From assembly GCF_003049725.1 (NCBI RefSeq), contig NZ_QAGM01000012.1:1-64000 (forward strand): DNA of 64,000 bases. Reading direction: 5' to 3'. Position 1 is the first letter of the stretch, and each line of letters begins with the position of its first letter. This stretch comes from Oceanimonas marisflavi. Its GTDB lineage: Bacteria > Pseudomonadota > Gammaproteobacteria > Enterobacterales > Aeromonadaceae. The notes under the pieces are model-generated. The model was not told where the DNA came from, did not search any database, and saw nothing but the letters and a program-made list of their open reading frames with translations. Below are positions 51,646-64,000 of this stretch, piece after piece. The position numbers and the translations under genes are program-made.

Positions 51646-51864
51646 GGAGAGCGGCTTCACGACCGATCAAATGCCATGGCCGAAAAGTTGCTCCTGCATT
51701 TTCGGCATTTCCGCCGTCCATGGCGGTCAGATACATTTGCCGAGCGCTCATGGGGCGAGTTTGCTCGCCGTGACGAACTAAAAAGCCTGACCGAACATTG
51801 AATATGTTCGCAGCAGGCTTTTTAGTGAGTAGCATTTACCGAAGCGTGTCGTGAAGTCGGCTCC
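51646..51864. repeat. Modular palindromic intergenic repeat, family 1, long copy F
   Basis: Arms GAGCGGCTTCACGAC and GTCGTGAAGTCGGCTC flank three hairpins. These are an unusual CCATGGCCG/CGCCGTCCATGGCGG block, GGGCGAGTTTGCTCGCC (about 51754-51770), and a 45-bp dyad AAAAAGCCTGACCGAACAT / ATGTTCGCAGCAGGCTTTTT (51780-51826). The last two modules match copy A at 7171-7246 closely in inverse orientation. It lies directly downstream of cysH (stop at 51901). Confidence 0.82.
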
Positions 51865-51900
51865 TTGTTCGACCTGCATTGGATTCTGCAGGTTCGCGGG

Positions 51901-52668
51901 TTAAATACCGCTGCCGTCGGACTCGGGCACTTCGTGCAGGCCGCACTCGCGCTTGAGGCCGTTGAAGCGGGTATCGGCTTCGCTCATGCCCGGCTCCCAC
52001 TTGGCGGTGGTATGCACATCCCCCACCGACACATAACCCTGTTCCCACAGCGGGTGGTACGGCAGGTCGTGGTCTTTCAGGTAATAGTGCACGTCCTTGT
52101 TGCTCCAGTCGATGATCGGCAGGAACTTGAACAAGCCGTTCTGCACACCCAATACCTGCAGCTCTTCCCGGGTATCGGACTGGCTGCGGCGCAGGCCGGC
52201 AAACCAGGTGCCGGCGTTCAGCTCACGCAGGGCGCGCTGCATCGGCTCCACCTTGTTGAGGTGGTTGTAACGGCTGATGCCTTCCACCCCCTGTTCCCAC
52301 AGCTTGCCGTGGCGGGCTTCCTGCCAGGCGGCAGATTCCACCGCCCGGTACACCTTCAGGTTGAGCTTCAGCCGTTCGGTCAGCTCGTCGATAAAGCGGT
52401 AGGTTTCCGGAAACAGATAACCGGTATCGGTGAGGATCACCGGAATATCAGCCCTGGCCTGGATCACCAGGTGCAGCATCACCGCCGCCTGAATACCGAA
52501 ACTGGAGGAGAGCACCGGCTCTCCCGGCAGATTGTCCAGGGCCCAGCGCACCCGCTCGGGGGCGCTCAGGGCGGCCAGCTCCCGATTGAGCGGCGCCAGG
52601 GCCTCGACCTGCTCCTGTCGGGACAGGGCGGTCAGCTCGTCAAGAGCGGGCAACACACTAGACTGCAT
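51901..52668 (-). CDS. cysH: Phosphoadenylyl-sulfate reductase (thioredoxin)
   Basis: A 255-residue PAPS reductase (E. coli: 244) that releases sulfite. [15 protein letters not shown] is the PP-loop, [15 protein letters not shown] and [16 protein letters not shown] are substrate contacts, and the C-terminal ECGLHE supplies the catalytic cysteine. The two extra Cys pairs typical of APS reductases are absent, so PAPS is the likely substrate. It starts at [12 protein letters not shown], overlapping cysI by 11 nt. Confidence 0.95.
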   Translation of the reverse strand: MQSSVLPALDELTALSRQEQVEALAPLNRELAALSAPERVRWALDNLPGEPVLSSSFGIQAAVMLHLVIQARADIPVILTDTGYLFPETYRFIDELTERLKLNLKVYRAVESAAWQEARHGKLWEQGVEGISRYNHLNKVEPMQRALRELNAGTWFAGLRRSQSDTREELQVLGVQNGLFKFLPIIDWSNKDVHYYLKDHDLPYHPLWEQGYVSVGDVHTTAKWEPGMSEADTRFNGLKRECGLHEVPESDGSGI

Positions 52669-54349
52669 AGAAATCCCTCGCGGAGTCGACCACGGGCGCA
52701 ATGATGCCGGCGCGGATCACGAAGTCGCCAAAGCCTTCACCGGCGTCACGCTCGGCGGCCCAGCGGCCCACCAGGGCGTCGATCTCTTCCAGGATCTGGC
52801 GATCGGTGATGTTTTCCCTGTACATGCGCGGAATGCGGGTGCCTTCCCGGTTGCCGCCCAGGTGCAGGTTGTAGCGACCCGGCGCCTTGCCCACCAGACC
52901 GATCTCCGCCAGCATGGCCCGGCCACAGCCGTTAGGGCAGCCGGTGACCCGAAAGATGATGCTGTCGTCGTTCACGCCGTGCTTGGCCAGCACGCCCTCG
53001 ATCTCGGTGACGAACTCCGGCAGGAAGCGCTCGGCTTCGGCCATCGCCAGCGGACAGGTAGGCAGGGCCACACAGGCCATGGAGTTCTGCCGCTGCTCCG
53101 ACACGCTGTCGTCCAGCAGGCCATATTGCCGGGCCAGGGCTTCAATTTCCGCCTTCTGCTCCGCCGGCACACCGGCGATGATCAGGTTCTGGTTGGCGGT
53201 CAGGCGGAAGTCGCCCTTGTGCACTTTGGCAATCTCGGCCATACCGGTTTTCAGGGGCTTGCCTGGGTAATCCAGAATCCGGCCGTTTTCAATAAACAGG
53301 GTCAGGTGGTGCTTGCCGTCTATGCCTTCCACCCAGCCAAAGCGATCGCCACGGCCGGTAAACTCGTAAGGGCGGGTCTCTTCAAACTGAATGCCGGCCC
53401 GTTTTTCCACCTCGGCCTTGAACGCTTCCACGCCGAAACGCTCCAGGGTGTATTTGGTCTTGGCGTTCTTGCGCTCGGAGCGGTTGCCCCAGTCGCGCTG
53501 GGTCGTGACCACGGCGGCGGCCACTTCCAGCACATGGGACAGCGGAATAAAGCCAAAGTCAGAGGCCTTGCGCGGAAAGGTGTTGGTGTCGCCGTGAGTC
53601 ATGGCCAGACCACCGCCCACCAGTACGTTAAAGCCCACCAGCTTGCCGTTGTCAGCCACGGCCACAAAGTTCAGATCGTTGGCGTGCACGTCCACGTCGT
53701 TCTGCGGCGGGATCACCACCGTGGTCTTGAACTTGCGCGGCAGATAGGTGGACCCAAGAATCGGCTCCTCGTCGGTGGTTTCCAGACGCTCGCCGTCCAG
53801 CCAGATCTCCGCATAGGCCCGGGTCTTGGGCAGCAGGTGCTCGGAGATCTTCTTGGCCCACTCATAGGCTTCCTGATGCAGCTCGGACTCCACCGGGTTG
53901 CTGGTGCACAGCACGTTCCGGTTTACATCGCCGGCAGTGGCGATGGAGTCGATGCCGGTCTTGTTCAGGGTCTGGTGCATCAGCTTGATGTCGCGCTTGA
54001 GCACACCGTGAAACTGAAAGGTCTGACGGGTGGTCAGGCGAATGCTGCCATACATGGTGTGATCGGCGGCAAACCGGTCGATCACCAGCCACTGCTCGGG
54101 AGTGATGATGCCGCCGGGCAGACGGGCGCGCAGCATGACGTTGTGCAGGGGCTCCAGCTTCTGGGCGGTCCGCTCGTTGCGAATGTCCCGGTCGTCCTGC
54201 TGATACATGCCGTGAAAGCGGATCAGCTGGAAGTTGTCACCGTTAAAGCCGCCGGTGAGCGGATCCTGCAGATCCTGCTCTATGGTGCCGCGCAGGAAGT
54301 TGCTCTCGCGCTTGAGGCGTTCGTTGTCGGACAGTTTTTGCTCGCTCAT
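52658..54349 (-). CDS. cysI: Sulfite reductase (NADPH) hemoprotein beta subunit
   Basis: A 563-residue siroheme/4Fe-4S subunit reducing sulfite to sulfide. The N-terminal SiR half contains [13 protein letters not shown]. The cluster cysteines are in [17 protein letters not shown] and [12 protein letters not shown]. Starts [13 protein letters not shown]; 17 upstream codons overlap cysJ and are excluded. It needs siroheme from cysG, encoded in the same region. Confidence 0.97.
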   Translation of the reverse strand: MSEQKLSDNERLKRESNFLRGTIEQDLQDPLTGGFNGDNFQLIRFHGMYQQDDRDIRNERTAQKLEPLHNVMLRARLPGGIITPEQWLVIDRFAADHTMYGSIRLTTRQTFQFHGVLKRDIKLMHQTLNKTGIDSIATAGDVNRNVLCTSNPVESELHQEAYEWAKKISEHLLPKTRAYAEIWLDGERLETTDEEPILGSTYLPRKFKTTVVIPPQNDVDVHANDLNFVAVADNGKLVGFNVLVGGGLAMTHGDTNTFPRKASDFGFIPLSHVLEVAAAVVTTQRDWGNRSERKNAKTKYTLERFGVEAFKAEVEKRAGIQFEETRPYEFTGRGDRFGWVEGIDGKHHLTLFIENGRILDYPGKPLKTGMAEIAKVHKGDFRLTANQNLIIAGVPAEQKAEIEALARQYGLLDDSVSEQRQNSMACVALPTCPLAMAEAERFLPEFVTEIEGVLAKHGVNDDSIIFRVTGCPNGCGRAMLAEIGLVGKAPGRYNLHLGGNREGTRIPRMYRENITDRQILEEIDALVGRWAAERDAGEGFGDFVIRAGIIAPVVDSARDFYAV

Positions 54350-54350
54350 C

Positions 54351-56150
54351 TTAATAAACATCCCTTTGGTAACGCTTGGCGCTGCGCAGCGCATCCACAT
54401 ATTCTTCGGCCTGTTCGCGGGTCTTGCCGCCGTGTTCAGCCACCAGCTCGATCAGGGCTTCATGCACATCCTTCGCCATGCGGGTGGCATCGCCACACAC
54501 ATAGAAGTGGGCACCCTGCTCCAGCCAGGCGTAGACCTCGGCGCCCTCTTCCTTCAGCTTGTGCTGAACGTACACCTTCTCGGCCTGATCCCGGCTGAAC
54601 GCCAGCGAAATTTTGTCCACCAGGCCGGACTTGACGTAACGCTGCCACTCCAGCTGATACAGGAAGTCCTGAGTGAAGTGGGGGTTGCCAAAGAACAGCC
54701 AGTTCTTGCCCTCGGCATCACGGGCATCCCGCTCCTGCATAAAGGCGCGGAAGGGTGCGATACCGGTGCCCGGGCCCACCATGATCACCGGGGTATTGTC
54801 GTCGGCGGGCAGGCGGAAGTTATCATTGTGCTCCACGAAGACGCGCACTCGGCCGCCTTCTTCCAGCCGGTCGGCCAGGTAGGAAGAAGCACCGCCGGCA
54901 CGGGCTTCGCCGTCGTGATCGAAACGCACCACGCCCACGGTCAGATGCACTTCCTCGTCCACTTCCGCCTGGGAAGAGGCGATGGAGTACAGCCGCGGGG
55001 TCAGCCGGCGCAGGGCACCCTGCAGTTGCTCGGCGGTCAGTGCCACCGGCTGCCCGGCGATGATGTCTTGAATCTGATGGCTGGCACAGTACTCGCGCAG
55101 GGCGGCCTTGTCTTCGGTCAGCGCCTTGAGTTTGTCGCTGCCGGACAGCTCGGCATAGGCCTGCACAAAGCTGGCGTAACCCTGGGTCAGCTCATAGTGA
55201 TTGATCAGTGCCTCGCGCAAAGACAGCGCCTTGTCGTCGACCTTGACCTCGGTGTCGCCAGGCAGCTCAACCAGCTGCAGCAGGCCATCCACCAGCGCCT
55301 CGTCATTGCTGAACCAGACCCCCAGCGCATCGCCGGGCTGGTAGCTCAGGCCGGAGTCTTCCAGGGAGATCTCGATATGGCGCACGTCCCGGTCGGAATC
55401 CCGGCCGGTGATCTTCTGATTGGTGGACAGCTCGGCGACAAAGGGGTTCTTCTTGCTGTACAGGCTGGCCACGCCCTGAGTGGCGGGGGCACCCGGAATC
55501 ACCTGATTGGCGGCGTCGGCAGACAGGGCTTCTTTCAGCAGTTCAAAGGCCGAGTTGCCCCAGTCGGTGGCCGGACCTTCGTAGTCCACGTCACAGTCAA
55601 GACGGGCCAGCAGCGGCTTGGCACCGGCCTTGCTCAGATACTCGTCAAAGTCCTTGCCGGTCTGGCAGAAGAACTCGTAGGAGGAATCCCCCAGACCGAT
55701 CACGCCATAGCTCAGACCGTCCAGCTTGCCGGCCTTGCCGGCCTTGAGCTGCTTGTGGAATTCAATGGCATCATCGGGGGCTTCGCCCTCGCCATTGGTG
55801 CTGGCCACGATCAGCACATGGGTTTCTTTCTTGAGCTGCTTGATCTTGTAGTCGGCGACATTGAACAGCTCGGCGGTCACGCCACTGGCGTCGGCCTGGG
55901 CCTTGAGCGCCTCGGCCACGCCCTTGGCATTGCCGGTTTGAGAAGCGTAAAGAATGGTCAGCTTGCCTGCGGGCTGCGCGGCGGCGACGGGGGCAGCCGC
56001 AATGGCCTGACCGTGCTGGCTGATGCCGTAGAGATAGCCGCTGACCCAGGCCAGCTGGGTGGCGTTGAGCTCGGCCGCCACCTGAGTGAGCTTGTGCACC
56101 TGTTGTTCATTCAGCGGGCTGGCGGCCGCCGCGAGTTCTTTTAAAAGCAT
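54351..56150 (-). CDS. cysJ: Sulfite reductase (NADPH) flavoprotein alpha subunit
   Basis: A 599-residue diflavin reductase. The FMN-binding flavodoxin domain begins [17 protein letters not shown] (~66) and includes [11 protein letters not shown]. The FAD domain contains RLYSIASSQ, and the NADPH domain has [16 protein letters not shown] and ends DVY. First gene of cysJIH; cysI starts 1 nt after its stop. GGAAGG precedes the ATG; five open upstream codons are not used. Confidence 0.97.
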   Translation of the reverse strand: MLLKELAAAASPLNEQQVHKLTQVAAELNATQLAWVSGYLYGISQHGQAIAAAPVAAAQPAGKLTILYASQTGNAKGVAEALKAQADASGVTAELFNVADYKIKQLKKETHVLIVASTNGEGEAPDDAIEFHKQLKAGKAGKLDGLSYGVIGLGDSSYEFFCQTGKDFDEYLSKAGAKPLLARLDCDVDYEGPATDWGNSAFELLKEALSADAANQVIPGAPATQGVASLYSKKNPFVAELSTNQKITGRDSDRDVRHIEISLEDSGLSYQPGDALGVWFSNDEALVDGLLQLVELPGDTEVKVDDKALSLREALINHYELTQGYASFVQAYAELSGSDKLKALTEDKAALREYCASHQIQDIIAGQPVALTAEQLQGALRRLTPRLYSIASSQAEVDEEVHLTVGVVRFDHDGEARAGGASSYLADRLEEGGRVRVFVEHNDNFRLPADDNTPVIMVGPGTGIAPFRAFMQERDARDAEGKNWLFFGNPHFTQDFLYQLEWQRYVKSGLVDKISLAFSRDQAEKVYVQHKLKEEGAEVYAWLEQGAHFYVCGDATRMAKDVHEALIELVAEHGGKTREQAEEYVDALRSAKRYQRDVY

Positions 56151-56177
56151 GACATTGCCTTCCACTTTTCCAGAGTG

Positions 56178-56255
56178 GACATAGCTTAAGTCAGAGCAAG
56201 GAAAAACAATAAAGAATAAAGGGTGATTTTTTATTCATTAAAAGAATATGACTTA
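56178..56255 (-). promoter_or_regulatory. Candidate cysJIH promoter and CysB-type activation region
   Basis: Minus-strand -10 TATGTC (56178-56183) and a poor -35 TTTTTC (56201-56206) with a 17-bp spacer. Just upstream, 56207-56255 is strongly A/T rich and carries the dyad ATTCTTTTAATGAAT. A weak -35 with an A/T-rich upstream dyad is what CysB-activated cys promoters look like. Regulation is inference. Positions 56259-56307 carry a degenerate AAGGGGTAAGG...CCTTACACTTCACGCC tract. Confidence 0.4.
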
Positions 56256-56312
56256 AAGGTAAGGGGTAAGGCATGCTCTCCTCACTCCTTACACTTCACG
56301 CCTGACATCATG

Positions 56313-56342
56313 AAAAAAGGGCTTCCTTGCGGAAGCCCTTGT
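56313..56342 (-). terminator. Terminator after rpoC
   Basis: Stem AAGGGCTTCC / GGAAGCCCTT with a TTGC loop; on the minus strand it ends in TTTTTT. It lies 25 nt after the rpoC stop. Confidence 0.92.
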
Positions 56343-56365
56343 CTTATCAGCGAGTCGGTAACTGC

Positions 56366-60574
<4,209 letters not shown>

Positions 60575-60602
60575 GTTAGTCTCCTGTGAGGAGTTCTACC
60601 TG

Positions 60603-60636
60603 GGCGCCCCGTCCTTCCGAAGAATGAAGGGGCGCC
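60603..60636 (-). other. Hairpin in the rpoB-rpoC intergenic gap
   Basis: GGCGCCCC arms at both ends (60603-60610 and 60629-60636), extended inward by GTCCTTC / GAAGGAC-like partial pairing. No T-run follows in the direction of transcription. It may be an RNA-processing or stabilising stem, or a weak pause site, between the two polymerase genes. Confidence 0.6.
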
Positions 60637-60661
60637 GTTATTTCCTAGGCAGTCTGGTGCC

Positions 60662-63600
60662 TTAACTTTCTTCCAGCTCGATGTTGATACCCAGGGAGCG
60701 GATTTCCTTCAGCAGTACGTTGAAGGACTCGGGCATGCCCGGCTCCATGCGGTGATCACCGTCCACGATGTTCTTGTACATCTTGGTCCGGCCATTTACA
60801 TCGTCCGACTTGACGGTCAGCATTTCCTGCAGGGTGTAGGCGGCGCCGTAGGCTTCCAGCGCCCACACTTCCATCTCACCGAAACGCTGACCACCAAACT
60901 GGGCCTTACCGCCCAGGGGCTGCTGGGTAACCAGGCTGTAGGAGCCGGTAGAACGCGCATGCATCTTGTCGTCCACCAGGTGGTTCAGCTTCAGCATGTA
61001 CATATAGCCCACGGTCACCGGACGCTCAAAGGAGTTGCCGGTGCGGCCGTCGAACAGGGTGATCTGACCGGATTCGGGCAGATCCGCCAGCTTCAGCAGA
61101 CGCTTGATTTCGTGCTCACGGGCACCGTCAAACGCCGGCGTGGCAATCGGCACACCCTTGCGCAGGTTGTTGGCCAGCACCCGGACTTCATCGTCGGAGA
61201 AGGTGGACAGATCCACTTTCTGCTGCACGTTTTCACCCTGATTGTAGACTTCCTGAATGAACTCGCGCAGACGGGCCAGCTCCTGCTGCTCCTTGATCAT
61301 GGTGTCGATCTTCTCACCCAGTCCCTTGGCCGCCAGGCCCAGATGGGTTTCGAGGATCTGACCGATGTTCATCCGCGAGGGTACACCCAGCGGGTTGAGC
61401 ACGATGTCGACCGGACGGCCGTGTTCGTCGTGGGGCATGTCTTCAACGGGAACAATGGTGGATACCACACCCTTGTTACCATGACGACCCGCCATCTTGT
61501 CACCGGGCTGAATGCGACGCTTCACCGCCAGGTACACCTTGACGATCTTGAGCACACCCGGGGCCAGATCATCGCCCTGAGTGATCTTGCGGCGCTTGTT
61601 CTCGAACTTCTTGTCGAAGTCGGCCTTCAGCTCCGCATACTGCTCGGCGATCTGCTCCAGCTCAACCTGCTTGCCTTCGTCGTCCAGGGCCTGCTCCAGC
61701 AGTTTTTCCCGGGCCAGCTTGGCCACCTTGTCGGCACTCATGCCGGCGGCGATCAGCACGGAACGGGCACGGGCGAAGATGCCGTCTTCGAGAATGCTGA
61801 ACTCTTCGGTCAGGTCTTTCTTGGCCTGCTTGAGCTGCATGTGCTCGATGTCCTGGGCACGCTTGTCCTTCTCGACGCCGTCACGGGTGAATACCTGAAC
61901 GTCGATCACGGTACCGTACACGGAGTTGGGCACGCGCAGGGAAGAGTCCTTCACGTCGGACGCCTTCTCACCAAAGATGGCACGCAGCAGCTTCTCTTCC
62001 GGGGTCAGCTGGGTTTCACCCTTGGGCGTCACCTTGCCTACCAGAATGTCACCGGGCTTCACTTCGGCACCCACGTAGACGATACCGGACTCGTCCAGCT
62101 TGGACAGCGCGGCTTCACCCACGTTGGGAATGTCGGCGGTGATCTCTTCCGGACCCAGCTTGGTGTCACGGGAGATACAGGACAGTTCCTGAATGTGAAT
62201 GGTGGTCAGGCGATCTTCCATCACCACCCGCTCGCTGAGCAGAATGGAGTCTTCGAAGTTGTAGCCGTTCCAAGGCATAAAGGCCACGCGCAGGTTCTGG
62301 CCCAGGGCCAGTTCACCCAGATCGGTGGACGGGCCGTCGGCCAGTACATCACCGCTGATCACGCGCTCGCCCGGCATCACGCAGGGACGCTGGTTGATGC
62401 AGGTGTTCTGGTTGGAACGGGTGTACTTGGTCAGGTTGTAGATGTCGATACCGGCTTCGCCGGGCAGCATCTCTTCCTCGTTGACCTTGACCACGATACG
62501 GGACGCGTCGACATAGTCAACCACACCGCCACGCTTGGCCACGGCGGTAACACCGGAGTCCACGGCCACGGCGCGCTCGATACCGGTACCCACCAGCGGC
62601 TTGTCCGCCTTCAGGGTCGGCACCGCCTGACGCTGCATGTTCGAGCCCATCAGTGCCCGGTTGGCGTCATCGTGTTCCAGGAACGGGATCAGTGAGGCGG
62701 CCACGGAAACGATCTGCTGCGGGCTCACGTCCATGTACTGCACCTGGTCGGCGTTCATGTAGGTGGCTTCGCCCTTGTGACGGGACGGTACCAGTTCATC
62801 CAGCAGACGGCCGTTTTCGTCAATCGCGGCGTTGGCCTGGGCGATAACGAAGTGACCTTCCTCGATGGCGGACAGGTAATCCACTTCATCGGTGATCTGG
62901 CCATCCACCACGCGGCGGTACGGGGTCTCGAGGAAACCGTACTCGTTGGTGCGGGAGTAACAGGCCAGTGAGTTGATCAGACCGATGTTCGGACCTTCAG
63001 GAGTCTCGATGGGGCACAGACGACCGTAGTGGGTCGGGTGTACGTCCCGAACTTCAAAGCCGGCGCGTTCACGGGTCAGACCGCCCGGGCCCAGGGCCGA
63101 GATACGGCGCTTGTGGGTTACTTCGGACAGCGGGTTGTTCTGATCCATAAACTGGGACAGCTGGCTGGAGCCGAAGAATTCCTTCACCGCGGCGCTGATC
63201 GGCTTGGCGTTAATCAGATCCTGAGGCATCAGGGTATCCAGATCGCCCAGGGACAGACGCTCCTTCACCGCGCGCTCAACGCGAACCAGGCCTACGCGGA
63301 ACTGGTTTTCGGCCATTTCGCCCACGGAGCGAATACGACGGTTACCCAGGTGGTCGATATCGTCCACTTCGTCCAGACCATTACGGATGGCGATCAGCTG
63401 CTTCATTACGTCGACGATGTCGGACTTGGTCAGGGTACCCGGACCATTCAGCTCTTCACGCAGCAGGCGACGGTTGAACTTCATCCGGCCCACGGTAGAC
63501 AGGTCGTAGCGATCGTCGGTGAAGAACAGGTTTTCGAACAGGGTTTCGGCCGCTTCACGGGTGGGCGGCTCGCCCGGACGCATCATGCGATAGATTTCCA

Positions 63601-64000
63601 CCAGCGCCTCGAGGCGGGTAGTGGCGGAATCGATACGCAGGGTCTCGGACATGTAGGCGCCGTGATCCAGTTCGTTGGTGAACAGGGTCTCGAACTGCTT
63701 GATGCCGGCCACAGACAGGTTGGCCAGGCTTTCCAGGCTCAGCTCGCTGTTGGCGGCGACCATCACTTCGCCGGTGTCGGCGTTGATATAGTCGCGTGCG
63801 GCTACCTTGCCCACGGCGTATTCCACCGGCACTTCCAGCTGCTCGACGCCGGCCTTTTCCAGCTGGCGAATGTGGCGGGCAGTGATACGGCGACCGGTTT
63901 CAACCAGCACTTCACCGTCGACCAGAATGTCGAAAGAGGCGGTTTCACCACGCAGGCGCTCGGGCTTGAGCTCCATCATCAGCTTGCCGTCGGCCACTTC
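60662..64000 (-). CDS. rpoB: DNA-directed RNA polymerase beta subunit (5' end outside window)
   Basis: The last ~1112 residues of RpoB; by comparison with E. coli (1342 aa) roughly the first 230 are cut off by the window edge. The rifampicin pocket [21 protein letters not shown]...[10 protein letters not shown] shows the usual drug-sensitive residues at the Asp516, His526 and Ser531 equivalents. Also present are the hybrid-binding [14 protein letters not shown], and [10 protein letters not shown]. The C-terminus ends NIELEES. Cotranscribed with rpoC. Confidence 0.98.
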   Translation of the reverse strand, partial: EVADGKLMMELKPERLRGETASFDILVDGEVLVETGRRITARHIRQLEKAGVEQLEVPVEYAVGKVAARDYINADTGEVMVAANSELSLESLANLSVAGIKQFETLFTNELDHGAYMSETLRIDSATTRLEALVEIYRMMRPGEPPTREAAETLFENLFFTDDRYDLSTVGRMKFNRRLLREELNGPGTLTKSDIVDVMKQLIAIRNGLDEVDDIDHLGNRRIRSVGEMAENQFRVGLVRVERAVKERLSLGDLDTLMPQDLINAKPISAAVKEFFGSSQLSQFMDQNNPLSEVTHKRRISALGPGGLTRERAGFEVRDVHPTHYGRLCPIETPEGPNIGLINSLACYSRTNEYGFLETPYRRVVDGQITDEVDYLSAIEEGHFVIAQANAAIDENGRLLDELVPSRHKGEATYMNADQVQYMDVSPQQIVSVAASLIPFLEHDDANRALMGSNMQRQAVPTLKADKPLVGTGIERAVAVDSGVTAVAKRGGVVDYVDASRIVVKVNEEEMLPGEAGIDIYNLTKYTRSNQNTCINQRPCVMPGERVISGDVLADGPSTDLGELALGQNLRVAFMPWNGYNFEDSILLSERVVMEDRLTTIHIQELSCISRDTKLGPEEITADIPNVGEAALSKLDESGIVYVGAEVKPGDILVGKVTPKGETQLTPEEKLLRAIFGEKASDVKDSSLRVPNSVYGTVIDVQVFTRDGVEKDKRAQDIEHMQLKQAKKDLTEEFSILEDGIFARARSVLIAAGMSADKVAKLAREKLLEQALDDEGKQVELEQIAEQYAELKADFDKKFENKRRKITQGDDLAPGVLKIVKVYLAVKRRIQPGDKMAGRHGNKGVVSTIVPVEDMPHDEHGRPVDIVLNPLGVPSRMNIGQILETHLGLAAKGLGEKIDTMIKEQQELARLREFIQEVYNQGENVQQKVDLSTFSDDEVRVLANNLRKGVPIATPAFDGAREHEIKRLLKLADLPESGQITLFDGRTGNSFERPVTVGYMYMLKLNHLVDDKMHARSTGSYSLVTQQPLGGKAQFGGQRFGEMEVWALEAYGAAYTLQEMLTVKSDDVNGRTKMYKNIVDGDHRMEPGMPESFNVLLKEIRSLGINIELEES

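Overview
This 64 kb window is chromosomal DNA from a GC-rich gammaproteobacterium. Gene content, gene order and residue-level similarity to Escherichia and Vibrio proteins, together with ArcB, RfaH, CysG and the pcnB-folK-pan cluster, point to a marine Aeromonadales-type bacterium (Oceanimonas/Zobellella/Oceanisphaera-like). That placement is inference; no database search was possible. Nearly all of it is ordinary core genome. I see no prophage, CRISPR array, integrase, insertion sequence, tRNA or recognisable defence system. What stands out is a set of dispersed palindromic intergenic repeats and several start-codon or regulatory details.

Layout. 1-591: 5' end of a 16S rRNA gene (minus strand) with its leader and tandem promoters. 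592-7027: gmhB and, upstream on the same strand, a five-gene peptide/microcin-C-type ABC transporter operon. 7028-10166: repeat-bearing gap, then metNIQ with a MetJ-like operator. 10214-15698: rfaH, then on the minus strand an inverse-autotransporter-like beta-barrel protein, dgt and arcB. 15699-22289: regulatory gap with three NtrC-like sites, then gltBD. 22315-25777: repeats, mtnN, a CbiB-like membrane protein, btuF and a TRIC/YadS-type channel. 25778-31257: tyrS, a MepM-like endopeptidase, HIT-glutaredoxin-erpA, and hemL. 31275-44145: a VOC protein, mrcB, hrpB, thpR, sfsA, dksA, gluQ, pcnB, folK, panB, panC and panD, matching the order of the E. coli panD-to-mrcB region. 44146-49808: yadH, yadG, hpt, ubiX, mpl, ppa and an unannotated 28-residue membrane peptide. 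49933-56255: cysG, two repeats and cysJIH. 56313-64000: rpoC and rpoB (5'-truncated by the window edge).

How the genes work together. metNIQ imports methionine, mtnN recycles S-adenosylmethionine by-products, and cysJIH with cysG (siroheme) form the sulfate-assimilation core. gltBD is ammonia assimilation, possibly under nitrogen control. panBCD makes pantothenate, hemL feeds tetrapyrrole synthesis, and erpA/glutaredoxin serve Fe-S proteins. mpl, mrcB, mepM and gmhB serve the envelope. arcB, dksA, rfaH and rpoBC are global transcription and redox control.

Most notable: (1) a modular palindromic repeat in at least six intergenic gaps, with arms that co-vary; (2) a 90-91 bp REP-doublet-like element in three full copies and one half copy; (3) pcnB apparently initiating at a non-canonical ATT codon, as in E. 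coli, and sfsA at TTG; (4) a LysM inverse autotransporter with no passenger; (5) a btuF terminator whose loop carries the -10 of the next gene's promoter; (6) a 28-aa membrane peptide; (7) helically phased NtrC-like sites between arcB and gltB.
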